Made by a program: the position numbers and the translations under genes. A model generated the notes under the pieces. The model was not told where the DNA came from. It made no database searches and saw only the letters and a program-made list of their open reading frames with translations. Below, piece after piece: positions 1 to 7,724 of a stretch of DNA of 16,683 nucleotides (the stretch's first letter is position 1; every line of letters begins with the position of its first letter). Source of the stretch: UMGS363 sp051881815 (lineage in GTDB: Bacteria > Bacillota > Clostridia > Oscillospirales > Ruminococcaceae). The stretch lies in NCBI GenBank assembly GCA_051881815.1, contig JBJEQP010000046.1, positions 1-16,683 on the forward strand. The letters are read 5' to 3'.

Positions 1-94
1 TGTAAACCATAGCTGGTTTGTTATGGATTTACCGACTAAATTTATTGTAACAGGAAAGTGTAGAATATACAAAACAAATATGCGGGGTAACAAA

Positions 95-1333
95 ATGAAA
101 TACAAGAAAATAGTATCGTTTCTGCTGTTTTTATCGGCAATATCCCTGTCGGGCTGCTCAAAAGCAGAGGATGCAGCACCGGTCAATGCGGAAATACATA
201 TAATTACTTCCGTATCCGAAGAAACAACGGCAGAAACCACAGCTGAAACCACGGAAACGACAACGGCGGAAACCGTACACGAACCGCAGCTAACATCACA
301 TATCCACATCACTGCGGCAGGTGACAACCTTATCCACAGCAGCCTTTATGAGCAGGCGGCGAAACGTGCGAACGGGGAAGGCTACGACTTTGCTTATGAA
401 TATGACAACGTTGATGAATATATAAAAGCCGCCGATATTGCTGTCCTCAATCAGGAAACACTTATCTGCAACGATACGATAAAGCCTTCGACCTATCCGT
501 GCTTCAACAGCCCGAAAGCACTCGGCGATCACATGATAGATATAGGCTTCGATGTGTTCACAATGGCGAATAACCATGTTCTCGATAAAGGCACAAGCGG
601 ACTTTCAGCCTGCCTTGACTACTGGGATTCACGCCCCGAAGCTGTCGCTCTCGGTGCATACAGAAATGCAGAGGACAAAGAGGATATCCGAACGCTTACC
701 GAGCAGGGCGTGACATTTTCGTTCCTTTCCTATACGGAAAGCCTGAACGGATTAAAGCTGCCCGAAGGCTCGGAGCTTGTTATAGGCGATGCAAACGATG
801 TTGATGCAATGGTCAGCGATATAAAGAAAGCGAAAGAGATATCCGACCTCTGTATAGTGTCACTTCATTGGGGCGTGGAGAATTCAAGCATGATCTCCGA
901 TTATCAGCGCAGTATAGCGAAAACGCTTGCCGATGCAGGTGCGGATATCATTCTCGGAACGCATCCTCATGTACTTCGTGATATTGAGTGGATAGAGCGT
1001 GAGGACGGCGGAAAAATGCTCTGCGTTTATTCCCTCGGAAATTTCGTTTCGGCACAGTCGCAGCCGAGAAATCTCATTGGCGGTGTGCTTGACTTCTATG
1101 TTGACCGTTACGATGACGGCGAACCGTTCATAACCGATGTTTCACTCATCCCGACAATACAGCATTATGATTCAAAATACGCAAACAACCGTGTTTACTT
1201 CTATTCACAGTACAGCGATGAGCTTGCAAAAAGCCACGGAATAAACTCCTCTTATCGTTTTGATATGAATTATATCGACAGCGTTCTTGATGAAACCGTT
1301 TCGGCGGAATTTTTGAGGAAAAACGGAATATAA
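95..1333 (+). CDS. CapA-family (PGA_cap) metallophosphatase-like lipoprotein
   Basis: A 412-residue secreted lipoprotein of the CapA/poly-gamma-glutamate capsule family, predicted to act on the outer face of the membrane. I chose the ATG at 95 because it gives a proper lipoprotein signal: basic start MKYKK, a hydrophobic core, then LSGC with the lipidated Cys at residue 21. In-frame starts at 23 and 80 would spoil it. A weak GGGG lies 8 nt upstream. Residues 41-61 are a Thr/Glu-rich spacer, likely a wall-spanning tether. The catalytic domain follows, with the family's motifs: AAGDN (D77), ANNHVLDKG (N160, H161), SLHWG (H258), GTHPHV (H290, H292) and YSLGNF near the C-terminus. CapA relatives are linked to polyglutamate capsule export or hydrolysis, but no capBCD genes are nearby, so the substrate is unknown. 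The TAA stop overlaps the left border of a hairpin element that begins at 1333. A small stem (4-19) lies upstream; no clear promoter was seen. Confidence 0.88.
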   Translation: MKYKKIVSFLLFLSAISLSGCSKAEDAAPVNAEIHIITSVSEETTAETTAETTETTTAETVHEPQLTSHIHITAAGDNLIHSSLYEQAAKRANGEGYDFAYEYDNVDEYIKAADIAVLNQETLICNDTIKPSTYPCFNSPKALGDHMIDIGFDVFTMANNHVLDKGTSGLSACLDYWDSRPEAVALGAYRNAEDKEDIRTLTEQGVTFSFLSYTESLNGLKLPEGSELVIGDANDVDAMVSDIKKAKEISDLCIVSLHWGVENSSMISDYQRSIAKTLADAGADIILGTHPHVLRDIEWIEREDGGKMLCVYSLGNFVSAQSQPRNLIGGVLDFYVDRYDDGEPFITDVSLIPTIQHYDSKYANNRVYFYSQYSDELAKSHGINSSYRFDMNYIDSVLDETVSAEFLRKNGI

Positions 1334-1622
1334 TACTAAGGAAACGCTGATTAATACGTTTCAGCCGTTTTTCAAAATGTCCTCAAAGGCGCAAACTCGT
1401 ACATTTCTCAAAACGGCGAAACGAACGCTGCGCTTTAATCAGCGTATTCCTAATATCAAATCAACCGTAAGACTAAATCCTCGGATATAATAATCCAATT
1501 CTGCGTCTGGCTCCTATGCAATGATATTGCATTGAAGGGCATACAGCCTTACTGCGGTCGCCATCCTTGACTTGGATTATTCTATCTGTCGGCTTTGTCT
1601 ATAGAACGATTTGATATTAGTA
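1333..1622 (+). mobile_element. Hairpin MITE-like element B1 with nested element A1
   Basis: A non-coding element with long imperfect inverted arms. The left end reads ATACTA, is interrupted by element A1, and continues TAATATCAAATC. The right end reads GATTTGATATTAGTA. With A1 removed, the outer 16 bases of the arms match perfectly, and partial pairing continues to about 50 nt per arm. TA flanks it at 1331-1332 and 1623-1624, consistent with target-site duplication. B1 alone is 176 bp. Its apex carries the small stem ATGCAAT/ATTGCAT. It sits in the TAA stop codon of the CapA gene, and removing it restores TAA. It is related to copies at 7725-8013 and 12122-12297. No transposase is encoded. 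Confidence 0.8.
1339..1450 (+). mobile_element. Nested hairpin MITE-like element A1 (112 bp)
   Basis: Begins AGGAAACGCTGATTAA and ends TTAATCAGCGTATTCC, an inverted repeat with one shifted base. The arms continue as an imperfect stem through CGTTTC..GCCGTTTT. TA flanks it at 1337-1338 and 1451-1452. Element A2 (7731-7842) has the same length, differs at 6 of 112 positions and has no indels. It is inserted in the left arm of B1. No coding capacity. Confidence 0.8.
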
Positions 1623-1627
1623 TAACA

Positions 1628-1659
1628 AACAGCCGCAGACACTATCGCCTGCGGCTGTT
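1628..1659. terminator. Bidirectional intrinsic terminator between convergent genes
   Basis: A perfect 11-bp stem (AACAGCCGCAG with CTGCGGCTGTT) and a 10-nt loop lie between the + strand CapA gene and the - strand acetyltransferase. The minus-strand read continues into TTTGTTAT and the plus-strand read into CGTTTTC, so both tails are modest. If element B1/A1 is removed, the stem starts 3 nt after the CapA stop codon, which fits its role as that gene's original terminator. Confidence 0.7.
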
Positions 1660-1682
1660 CGTTTTCATTCGTTCAGGAAATA

Positions 1683-2309
1683 TTAAAATAACTGTCCCGG
1701 AAGAACAAGCTTTTCCTTTGGCGGAAACTGCTTGTCGAATTCCTCCGCTTCGGCTTCATCAACGAAATAACCCTGCGGCGGAGTATATTCTCCGGTAATT
1801 CCGTTAAGGTATCCCGGCTTTAACTCCTTGCAGAGGAAGAACGAAGCGTCCTCACCCTCGGGCATACCGTGGTATCTTATGCCGAATGTGCTTGCATAGG
1901 TAAAACCGCTTTTGCCGTAGAAATCAATGTTTCCCTCAAAGCAGAGTGCGCCTGCACCCATTTCGGCAGCTTTTTCGAGCGAGTAGTCGAGCAGCTTCTT
2001 GCCGTAGCCCTTGCGCTTGAATTCGGGCGCAATGCAGATAGGTCCCATTGCCATGATCGGGATATCTCTGCCGTCATCGGCTTTGATAACCGCCCTCATG
2101 AACATATTCTGACCGATGAGCTTTCCGTCCTTTTCCATTACAAAGTCAAGCTCGGGAACGAATGCAGGATCGTTTCGCAGCTGATTAAGCACATAATGCT
2201 CAAGACAGCCGGGACGATATACGTTCCAGAATGATTCTCTTACGAGGTTTTCTACCTCACGGTGTTCATTGGTGTTTTCCAAACGAATGATGTAGTCAAT
2301 ATTATTCAT
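1683..2309 (-). CDS. GNAT-family N-acetyltransferase (YhbS-like)
   Basis: A 208-residue cytoplasmic acetyl-CoA-dependent acyltransferase. Motif A of the GNAT fold is clear: MGPICIAPEFKRKGYGKKLL, with the pyrophosphate-binding loop KRKGYG at residues 98-103. FYGKSGF (130-136) matches the motif B region of YhbS-type (COG3153) enzymes. The substrate cannot be read from sequence. The ATG at 2309 has a strong AGGAGG 8 nt upstream. It is separated from the five-gene operon behind it by a terminator (2433-2472) and then a leader-like segment with an 11-codon ORF and a strong hairpin (2346-2433), so it may be expressed by regulated read-through. No separate sigma-A promoter was evident. Confidence 0.85.
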   Translation of the reverse strand: MNNIDYIIRLENTNEHREVENLVRESFWNVYRPGCLEHYVLNQLRNDPAFVPELDFVMEKDGKLIGQNMFMRAVIKADDGRDIPIMAMGPICIAPEFKRKGYGKKLLDYSLEKAAEMGAGALCFEGNIDFYGKSGFTYASTFGIRYHGMPEGEDASFFLCKELKPGYLNGITGEYTPPQGYFVDEAEAEEFDKQFPPKEKLVLPGQLF

Positions 2310-2345
2310 TATTTTATCCTCCTGATGATCGTTGACTGCGGTACG

Positions 2346-2433
2346 GGGAGGTTTGGCGAGAATGTATTAGCCTAACCTCCCGGTCAGCATACAATCTCCA
2401 AGGTGTTGTTTTTCTTCAAACAGCGATCTCCTT
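2346..2433 (-). promoter_or_regulatory. Candidate leader peptide plus hairpin upstream of the acetyltransferase
   Basis: On the minus strand AAGGAG (2433-2428) is followed 8 nt later by a TTG-started 11-codon ORF (2419-2384, MKKNNTLEIVC). Two nt after its stop comes a 12-bp stem with one mismatch (2346-2357 with 2370-2381; GGGAGGTTAGGC arm). The second arm carries CCTCC, which could also pair with the AGGAGG of the acetyltransferase gene. The arrangement resembles attenuation leaders, but it is inferred only from geometry, and the TTG start is unproven. Confidence 0.35.
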
Positions 2434-2472
2434 AAAAAATTTTTATATAATCAAGCCTTTCGGCAGGATTAT
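2433..2472 (-). terminator. Intrinsic terminator of the five-gene operon
   Basis: On the minus strand ATAATC-ct-GCC-GAAA-GGC-tt-GATTAT forms a hairpin with a GAAA tetraloop (2447-2472). It is followed by TATAAAAATTTTTT, a T-rich run at 2446-2433. It begins 4 nt past the stop codon of the YkvA-like gene. Confidence 0.65.
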
Positions 2473-2476
2473 CGGT

Positions 2477-2845
2477 TTAAAACAAAATGCTCTTAATGAT
2501 GAGCCATACTATCAGCAGCCAGAATAAAACTATCGGTATCCCGTAATACCATTTTTTCGGCTTGCCGTCCTTCCATATATCCTGTGCCTTTTCAAGATTC
2601 TTTGCCCATACATTCTTCGGTATAAGCTTTGTTGTCAGCGCAATAAGCGCAGGCAGAAGTATAATATCGTCAAGATAACCGAGTATGGGTATAAAATCGG
2701 GGATAAGGTCGATGGGCGAGAGAGCGTAAGCGACCGTGACCGCAGCGGTGATCTTGGCAATTATCGGTGTTTCCTTGTCTTTAAGGCAGAGAAACACAGC
2801 AGGTATCTCCGATTTAAGCTTTTTTGCTCGTTCTTTAAGGTTCAT
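2477..2845 (-). CDS. YkvA/DUF1232 family membrane protein
   Basis: A 122-residue protein with the DUF1232 signature at residues 39-60 (AYALSPIDLIPDFIPILGYLDD), the hallmark of YkvA-like proteins. This hydrophobic segment is followed by a basic stretch and a C-terminal membrane helix (about 101-121). The family has no established biochemical function. The start codon lies inside the end of the preceding acetyltransferase gene (11-nt overlap), so translation is probably coupled. It is the last gene of the operon, and a terminator follows at once. Confidence 0.85.
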   Translation of the reverse strand: MNLKERAKKLKSEIPAVFLCLKDKETPIIAKITAAVTVAYALSPIDLIPDFIPILGYLDDIILLPALIALTTKLIPKNVWAKNLEKAQDIWKDGKPKKWYYGIPIVLFWLLIVWLIIKSILF

Positions 2846-3398
2846 AAGCTGCTTTTGCTCCCATTTTAAGCCATTCTTCTTTAGTCATAAAGTTTGTATG
2901 ACCGACCCTGCTTTCTCCCAAAAGCGGCACAGTAACGTTTTCACAGGTGTGATGATAACGAAATCCGAGCTTTTCCTGAACCCGTTTTGACTTAATGTTG
3001 CCGTCGTAATAACCGCACCATATAGTCGTCATTCCAAGCTCTTCAAATCCGTGGCGGATGATCCGCTGCGCAGCTTCGGGGATATATCCCTTTCCCCAGA
3101 ACGGCTTTCCTATCCAGTAGCCGAGTTCACATTCATCGTCTTTATCCGTCATATCGGTATCTCCGTTTAGCATAAGACCGATACTGCCGATAGCCTTGTT
3201 ATCTTCTTTAAGACAGACCGCATATACTTCGGGTGCGGAAAAAACTGTCCTGATTATTTCAAGGCTGTGTTCAACGTTCTTGTGCACTATCCAGCCTGCA
3301 GGAGGGCCGATATCGGGATCCTTTGCATATTCATACAGGCTTTCGGCGTCCGTTTCTTTCCACGGACGGAGTATTAATCTCTCTGTTGTAAATTTCAT
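2835..3398 (-). CDS. RimJ/RimL-type GNAT acetyltransferase
   Basis: A 187-residue member of the Acetyltransf_3 group. It opens with the typical strand TTERLILRPW and has the CoA-binding segment GYWIGKPFWGKGYIPEA (93-109). The usual C-terminal N-x-x-S-x-R-V-x-EKLGF motif is at 134-146. Relatives acetylate protein N-termini or small amines; the actual acceptor is unknown. It sits 2 nt after the membrane protein gene upstream and overlaps the YkvA-like gene downstream by 11 nt, so it is clearly an operon member. Confidence 0.88.
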   Translation of the reverse strand: MKFTTERLILRPWKETDAESLYEYAKDPDIGPPAGWIVHKNVEHSLEIIRTVFSAPEVYAVCLKEDNKAIGSIGLMLNGDTDMTDKDDECELGYWIGKPFWGKGYIPEAAQRIIRHGFEELGMTTIWCGYYDGNIKSKRVQEKLGFRYHHTCENVTVPLLGESRVGHTNFMTKEEWLKMGAKAAYEP

Positions 3399-3400
3399 AA

Positions 3401-3964
3401 TTATAAAGTAACCTTAATGCTTCTGTTATATATCTTAACTATCCTCGGTCGGTTGTATCTTTGCAGGATAACGAAAAAAGCGTCACAGCAGCCTGCAAAA
3501 AATGCTGTTATCACAAATATCAATAAATACTCTTTGGGGTCGGGCGTAAAAAGGCTGAATAAAAGCGATACATAACCAAGCAGTATGATCATCTCATGTA
3601 TTATTTCCGCAGCACACATATTTTCAATGATTTTTTTAATGTCGTTATGCTCTAACGAAAACTTTTGCGGTTCCCAAGTCGGGATGATATGCTTCCACTT
3701 CTTTACCTTCAAAAGCTTGTAAAGCTTTTTTTCAAACTTCTTTTCCCTGAACCACCGACTTTCGCAGTTTATCCCGTTTTTCGTCAGTGCGTCAACTGCC
3801 GTACCCACAGCAAGCCGCATAACAAAATGGTAAAACATCGTTGCCGCAGTTATGGTCAAAGAAAACAGGGAAACAGTATGATATGTCCTGTAAAGAACAA
3901 AGAAAACAAACGAAAGTATCGCTGATAAAACTGTGATCGCCTTAAACAATCTGCTGAACTGCAT
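3401..3964 (-). CDS. CrtO-like acyltransferase-family membrane protein
   Basis: A 187-residue polytopic membrane protein with likely helices at 6-26, 29-54, 120-140 and 145-166. The loop at 71-91 (W-F-x-x-K-K-F-E-K-K-L-Y, then KVKKWK), the helix AEIIHEMI (119-126) and the terminal QRYNRPR (168-174) resemble the small acyltransferases named after glycosyl-4,4'-diaponeurosporenoate acyltransferase (CrtO). No other carotenoid gene is present, so a role in staphyloxanthin-type synthesis is unlikely and the lipid or sugar acceptor is unknown. The start has GGAG 8 nt upstream. It lies 21 nt after the DUF1697 gene and 2 nt before the acetyltransferase gene. The family call rests on remembered motif similarity and is moderate. 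Confidence 0.55.
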   Translation of the reverse strand: MQFSRLFKAITVLSAILSFVFFVLYRTYHTVSLFSLTITAATMFYHFVMRLAVGTAVDALTKNGINCESRWFREKKFEKKLYKLLKVKKWKHIIPTWEPQKFSLEHNDIKKIIENMCAAEIIHEMIILLGYVSLLFSLFTPDPKEYLLIFVITAFFAGCCDAFFVILQRYNRPRIVKIYNRSIKVTL

Positions 3965-3985
3965 ATAATTCTCCGTTTCCGCTTG

Positions 3986-4525
3986 TCAATTGCCGCAAAG
4001 CTTCGTAATTTTCTTTACGGTATTCGCAGTTCTTATCGTGATGAATTCGCCGATACCTGCGCTTGCGGTCTTTTTCCACCAGTTGGCCTTTGAATAATTC
4101 TTTCTGTCGAATGACCAGAAAATAACGTCCTTGTATATAAATATCTTTTCAAGCTTTTCCGACGGTTCACCGATCTTTTCGTAAATTTCCTCTGCTGACA
4201 TAGGGGGAATTACGAATATAAGATTGTCGTAAATGTCCTTATCAGCCGTACCCCACCAATCGGGAGCGTTTTTCAGAATGTCGGCGAGCTTTTCATCGTC
4301 CGTTATGCAAACCTCGGTGCAAACGCCGAAGCTTTCATTTATCATTTTTTCAATATCGTCAGCGGTGAACTCTCTTTCAGCCGAAAATACAACATTTCCG
4401 CTGTTAAGATAAGTTTTTACATCGGTGAAGCCAAGCTTTTCAAAAGCTTCCTTCAGTTCCGACATAACTATCTTGTTTTTGCCGCTGATGTTTACTCCTC
4501 GGAGCAGAGCGATGTATCTTTTCAT
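3986..4525 (-). CDS. DUF1697 family protein
   Basis: A 179-residue cytoplasmic protein with the family signatures LRGVNISGKN (8-17), YLNSGNVVF (39-47) and a C-terminal TIRTANTVKKI segment. DUF1697 has no proven function. An upstream in-frame ATG at 4555 exists, but I chose the ATG at 4525: it begins exactly at the conserved MKRYIALLRG, lies 4 nt after the stop codon of the preceding gene, and has AGG 8-10 nt upstream. The close spacing points to translational coupling with the DinB/DUF3795 gene. Confidence 0.87.
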   Translation of the reverse strand: MKRYIALLRGVNISGKNKIVMSELKEAFEKLGFTDVKTYLNSGNVVFSAEREFTADDIEKMINESFGVCTEVCITDDEKLADILKNAPDWWGTADKDIYDNLIFVIPPMSAEEIYEKIGEPSEKLEKIFIYKDVIFWSFDRKNYSKANWWKKTASAGIGEFITIRTANTVKKITKLCGN

Positions 4526-4529
4526 TTTG

Positions 4530-5597
4530 TTACCTATCGTTGTGAGTTTCTTCAAGCAGCTTCAGACCTTCGTGCATATCCTGTCCGAGGATCTCCTGCG
4601 TCTTGGCAAAATCATATTTCTCGTGAAGCTTGTCGTGGACTTTGAGAAAAGCCTTTTTGCCGTATTTATGTATGAATAAAGCCTGTGCTTTTGCGGCATT
4701 TGCGCCGTCATTGCCTTCAAAATAGAAGCCCTTGTGACAGCCTTCAATATCGGGACAGTCATAACAGCCGTCATAACTCTTTTCCTTGCAGCAGGTCACA
4801 TTCGGGCACTTGCCGTCGGGTGAGCAGGTCGCAAATGAGCAGACGTTGTATTCCGTCCGACAGGAGCCGCACCATTGACCGAGGAAACAATGATCGCAGG
4901 AAAAACCGCAGTAAGCGACCGGGTCAACACCCTTTCGGGCGATCCTGCAAAGCTTGTTTTTTATGCGCTGCATCGCTTCGATGTGCATTATCCAATGTCG
5001 GCTGAACGGCATTTTTATCAGACCCTTGATATCCTTGCCGCACCAGTAGTCGATGAGCCAAACAGCCTTTTCATCCTCGCTTACGCAGCCGCAGGCTATG
5101 ATTCTTTTTCTGTCTTCTTCGGTGAATTTTCTCTTCGTCTGTTTGTATTCTGTTTTTAAGAGCATATCATTTGTGGAAAGCATAACAGCCTTCGCATATT
5201 CATAAAGCTGCTTTATGTCAAGCTCTCTTGAAAAAGCTGCGATATCATCACCGTTAAGCTCGTTTCCCGTGGTTATGATGGGGGGGTGCGTCTTCTGCCG
5301 GAAATTCCCCGAGAAAAGTATCTGTTCATCATTTTCTATAAGCGTGTGAGCAACAATGTCCTCAATGCGGAAAATGTGCCATATCGAGTAGGCGAGAGTC
5401 TTGCTGTGATAACCGTCTGCGCCTGCAAACGGCATTTCGGAAAAAGCCTTTTCGTGGAAGCCGTTCACTATGTAAGTTATCTGTTCAAAAAGACTGCTGC
5501 GCAGTTCAATAAGCCGATCGATGCCGTCTTTGAACGTGCTTTCCTTTTTTATAAGCTCCTGCATAAGAGCATTCTTTTCCGACCATTCTTTGTTCAT
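4530..5597 (-). CDS. DinB-like domain fused to Cys-rich DUF3795 domain
   Basis: A 355-residue two-part protein. Residues about 15-215 look like a DinB-type four-helix bundle, with candidate metal ligands at H74/H84 (SIWHIFRIEDIVAH) and H201/H205 (SRHWIMHIEA). DinB-like enzymes are metal-dependent thiol transferases or related proteins. Residues about 227-345 are a DUF3795 domain with thirteen Cys between 230 and 287 (starting AYCGFSCDHC, then WCGSC and CYDCPDIEGC), probably binding zinc or an Fe-S cluster. It is the first gene of the operon, with a consensus promoter 37 nt upstream of the ATG and only a weak GGGG ribosome binding site. The DinB assignment is by layout of His residues; the DUF3795 assignment is firmer. 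Confidence 0.75.
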   Translation of the reverse strand: MNKEWSEKNALMQELIKKESTFKDGIDRLIELRSSLFEQITYIVNGFHEKAFSEMPFAGADGYHSKTLAYSIWHIFRIEDIVAHTLIENDEQILFSGNFRQKTHPPIITTGNELNGDDIAAFSRELDIKQLYEYAKAVMLSTNDMLLKTEYKQTKRKFTEEDRKRIIACGCVSEDEKAVWLIDYWCGKDIKGLIKMPFSRHWIMHIEAMQRIKNKLCRIARKGVDPVAYCGFSCDHCFLGQWCGSCRTEYNVCSFATCSPDGKCPNVTCCKEKSYDGCYDCPDIEGCHKGFYFEGNDGANAAKAQALFIHKYGKKAFLKVHDKLHEKYDFAKTQEILGQDMHEGLKLLEETHNDR

Positions 5598-5633
5598 AAG
5601 CTTGACCCCATTTTGGACATTGTATTTTCTTAA

Positions 5634-5662
5634 ATTATATACTCTGGAACTTTGTTTGTCAA
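5634..5662 (-). promoter_or_regulatory. Consensus sigma-A promoter for the five-gene operon
   Basis: On the minus strand TTGACA (5662-5657), a 17-bp spacer and TATAAT (5639-5634) match the housekeeping consensus at all 12 positions. The -10 box is 37 nt from the ATG at 5597. Strong constitutive expression is expected unless an operator is hidden. Confidence 0.85.
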
Positions 5663-5741
5663 TGATTTAAAATACAAAATTGTCAGCTCCGACACTTTCA
5701 ATGCGTTTTTCGTAAAATATGCCGAAACTTATATCATTATG

Positions 5742-5771
5742 TTGACTAAAGCCGTAGAAATGATGTATAAT
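5742..5771 (+). promoter_or_regulatory. Sigma-A promoter for the purine permease-apt operon
   Basis: TTGACT (5742-5747), an 18-bp spacer and TATAAT (5766-5771) lie 49 nt upstream of the chosen start. The promoter is divergent from the one at 5634-5662, with about 80 bp between them. The 5' leader is too short to hold a purine riboswitch after the -10 box. Confidence 0.75.
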
Positions 5772-5820
5772 TATATAAAATAACACGTCGGTTATGCTGA
5801 CGGAAAAAGGAGTGGGGTCA

Positions 5821-7179
5821 ATGTTTGAAAAGCTCTTCAAATTAAAGGAAAATAACACTACTGTCAAAACGGAGATAACGGCAGGCATTACGACCTTTGT
5901 AACGATGGCGTATATCCTTGCGGTAAATCCGAATATTTTGTCTGCTGCAGGAATGGACAGCACGGCAGTTCTGCTTGCGACCTGTCTTGCATCGTTCCTC
6001 GGAACGCTAATTATGGCATTTGCGGCAAATCTTCCGTTTGCACTTTCGGCAGGAATGGGACTGAACGCCTTCTTTGCTTACACCGTTTGCGGAATAATGG
6101 GTTATCCGTGGCAGGCAGCACTCCTTGCAGTATTCTTTGAGGGTATAATATTCATTATTCTTTCGCTGACAAAGGTTCGCGAGAGCATATTCAACTGTAT
6201 CCCTCTCCAGCTCAAACGTGCAGTTTCGGTTGGTATAGGTTTTTTTATCGCATTTATCGGTCTGCAGAATGCAGGCCTTTGCGTGGATTCGGCAACGCTT
6301 GTTTCGCTTGTGAATTTCCGTGAAAGCTTCTCGACTTCGGGTATCTGTGCGCTGCTTGCTTTAGTCGGACTAATGATAACATCGGTGCTTTATATCAAGA
6401 AGATAAAGGGTTCAATACTTATCGGCGTGTTCGGTACATGGCTGCTCGGGATGATCTGCCAGCTGATCGGCATTTATGTCCCTGACGGAGTGAATTATTA
6501 CTCCCTTTTCCCGACATTTGCAATGACCGATTTTTCAAAGCTTGGAGAAACCTTCGGACAGTGCTTCAATGTTGATCTCAATTCGATAGGAGTATTTAAT
6601 TTCATCGCAGTTATCTTCTCGTTCCTTTTTGTCGATCTTTTTGACACGCTCGGAACGATCATCGGAGTAAGCACAAAGGCAGGAATGCTCGATAAGGACG
6701 GAAAGCTTCCTGCGATAAGACCTGCACTTATGGCGGACGCTGTTGCAACGTCCGCAGGCGCCGTTCTCGGAACCTCCACAACAACGACCTTTGTTGAATC
6801 CTCGGCAGGCGTTGCGGTAGGCGGAAGAACAGGCCTTACTGCGCTGACAACATCGGTTCTGTTCCTTCTTTCAATGTTCCTTGCGCCGATCTTCATCGCT
6901 ATCCCATCATTTGCAACTGCTCCTGCGCTGATCGTTGTAGGCTTCCTTATGTTCTCGACAATAACAGAGATCAAAGTGGATGAAACAAATTATACATCGG
7001 CTATCCCTGCATATCTATGTATAATCGCAATGCCGCTTTTTTACAGCATTTCAGAAGGTATCGCTATCGGAATGATCTCCTATGTTGTTCTCAATCTCGT
7101 ATGCGGCAAAGCAAAACAGATAAATCCGTTAATGTATGTTCTTGCAGCAATGTTTGTGCTGAAATATGTTTTCCTATAA
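5821..7179 (+). CDS. NCS2-family purine permease (AzgA/PbuG/PbuO type)
   Basis: A 452-residue inner membrane transporter, probably importing adenine, guanine or hypoxanthine with a cation. Family hallmarks are TAGITTFVTMAYILAVNPNI near residues 20-39, the LSAGMGLNAFFAYTV segment (75-89) that lines the substrate site in COG2252 permeases, and FVESSAGVAVGGRTGL in the C-terminal half. Hydrophobic segments cover most of the chain. I chose the ATG at 5821 over the one at 5794 because AAAGGAG lies 8 nt upstream and the family normally starts about here. It has its own promoter and is followed after 17 nt by apt, so uptake and phosphoribosylation of the base are co-expressed. Exact base specificity is not readable, though the apt neighbour favours adenine. 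Confidence 0.92.
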   Translation: MFEKLFKLKENNTTVKTEITAGITTFVTMAYILAVNPNILSAAGMDSTAVLLATCLASFLGTLIMAFAANLPFALSAGMGLNAFFAYTVCGIMGYPWQAALLAVFFEGIIFIILSLTKVRESIFNCIPLQLKRAVSVGIGFFIAFIGLQNAGLCVDSATLVSLVNFRESFSTSGICALLALVGLMITSVLYIKKIKGSILIGVFGTWLLGMICQLIGIYVPDGVNYYSLFPTFAMTDFSKLGETFGQCFNVDLNSIGVFNFIAVIFSFLFVDLFDTLGTIIGVSTKAGMLDKDGKLPAIRPALMADAVATSAGAVLGTSTTTTFVESSAGVAVGGRTGLTALTTSVLFLLSMFLAPIFIAIPSFATAPALIVVGFLMFSTITEIKVDETNYTSAIPAYLCIIAMPLFYSISEGIAIGMISYVVLNLVCGKAKQINPLMYVLAAMFVLKYVFL

Positions 7180-7196
7180 GAAACGGAGGGCCTGAC

Positions 7197-7721
7197 TTGA
7201 ACGATCTTAAAAAATATATTACGGATATTCCCGATTTTCCTGAAAAGGGTATAGTTTTCAGAGATGTAACATCGCTTTTGCAGAGCGGCGAGGGCTTTTC
7301 GTCGGCTGTAGACGAGATGACAAAGCTGCTCGACGATCTCGATTTTGACGCCGTGCTCGGACTTGAAGCAAGAGGCTTTGTATTTGGTGCGCCTATCGCT
7401 TATGCAAAGAAAAAAGCCTTTATCCCCGTACGCAAAAAGGGCAAGCTCCCAAGAGCGACTGTTTCCGCAGAGTATGACCTTGAATATGGTACAGCCGAAA
7501 TTGAGATCCATACCGATTCATTGAAAAAGGGCGATAAAGTCGTTATCATAGATGATCTTATCGCAACGGGCGGAACGCTTGAAGCCGCAGCAAGGCTTGT
7601 CGAACAGCTTGGCGGAGAGGTAATCGGGATCGTCTGCCTTATTGAGCTTACCGACCTGAAGGGCAGGGACAAGCTCAAAAAATACGATGTCCGCTCCGTT
7701 ATCACTTATGAGGGAGAATGA
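7197..7721 (+). CDS. apt: Adenine phosphoribosyltransferase
   Basis: A 174-residue cytoplasmic enzyme converting adenine and PRPP to AMP and pyrophosphate. The start is the TTG at 7197, with CGGAGGG 7 nt upstream. An open frame reaches back to 7017, but that part overlaps the permease gene and reads as an unrelated sequence. The N-terminal Y-I-T-D-I-P-D-F-P-x-x-G-I-x-F-R-D segment, LEARGFVFG (56-64) and the PRPP loop VVIIDDLIATGGT (115-127) are all standard for Apt, and the length is normal. It forms an operon with the purine permease. Element B2/A2 begins 3 nt after the stop codon, before a shared hairpin terminator. Confidence 0.97.
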   Translation: MNDLKKYITDIPDFPEKGIVFRDVTSLLQSGEGFSSAVDEMTKLLDDLDFDAVLGLEARGFVFGAPIAYAKKKAFIPVRKKGKLPRATVSAEYDLEYGTAEIEIHTDSLKKGDKVVIIDDLIATGGTLEAAARLVEQLGGEVIGIVCLIELTDLKGRDKLKKYDVRSVITYEGE

Positions 7722-7724
7722 ATA

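Noticed and set aside
1500..1610. Small structured RNA gene in the capA downstream region
   Set aside because: The structure is fully explained by the B element shared with two other loci; no separate promoter was seen.
5663..5820. Purine riboswitch or PurR box before the permease gene
   Set aside because: The leader after the -10 box is only about 50 nt, and no conserved purine aptamer loops or inverted PurBox were seen.
6498..6974. 158-codon minus-strand ORF opposite the permease gene
   Set aside because: Antisense shadow of a strongly conserved gene; no ribosome binding site or recognisable domain.
7017..7196. Upstream extension of apt by 60 codons
   Set aside because: Overlaps the permease gene and encodes non-Apt sequence; the TTG at 7197 has CGGAGGG and matches the family N-terminus.
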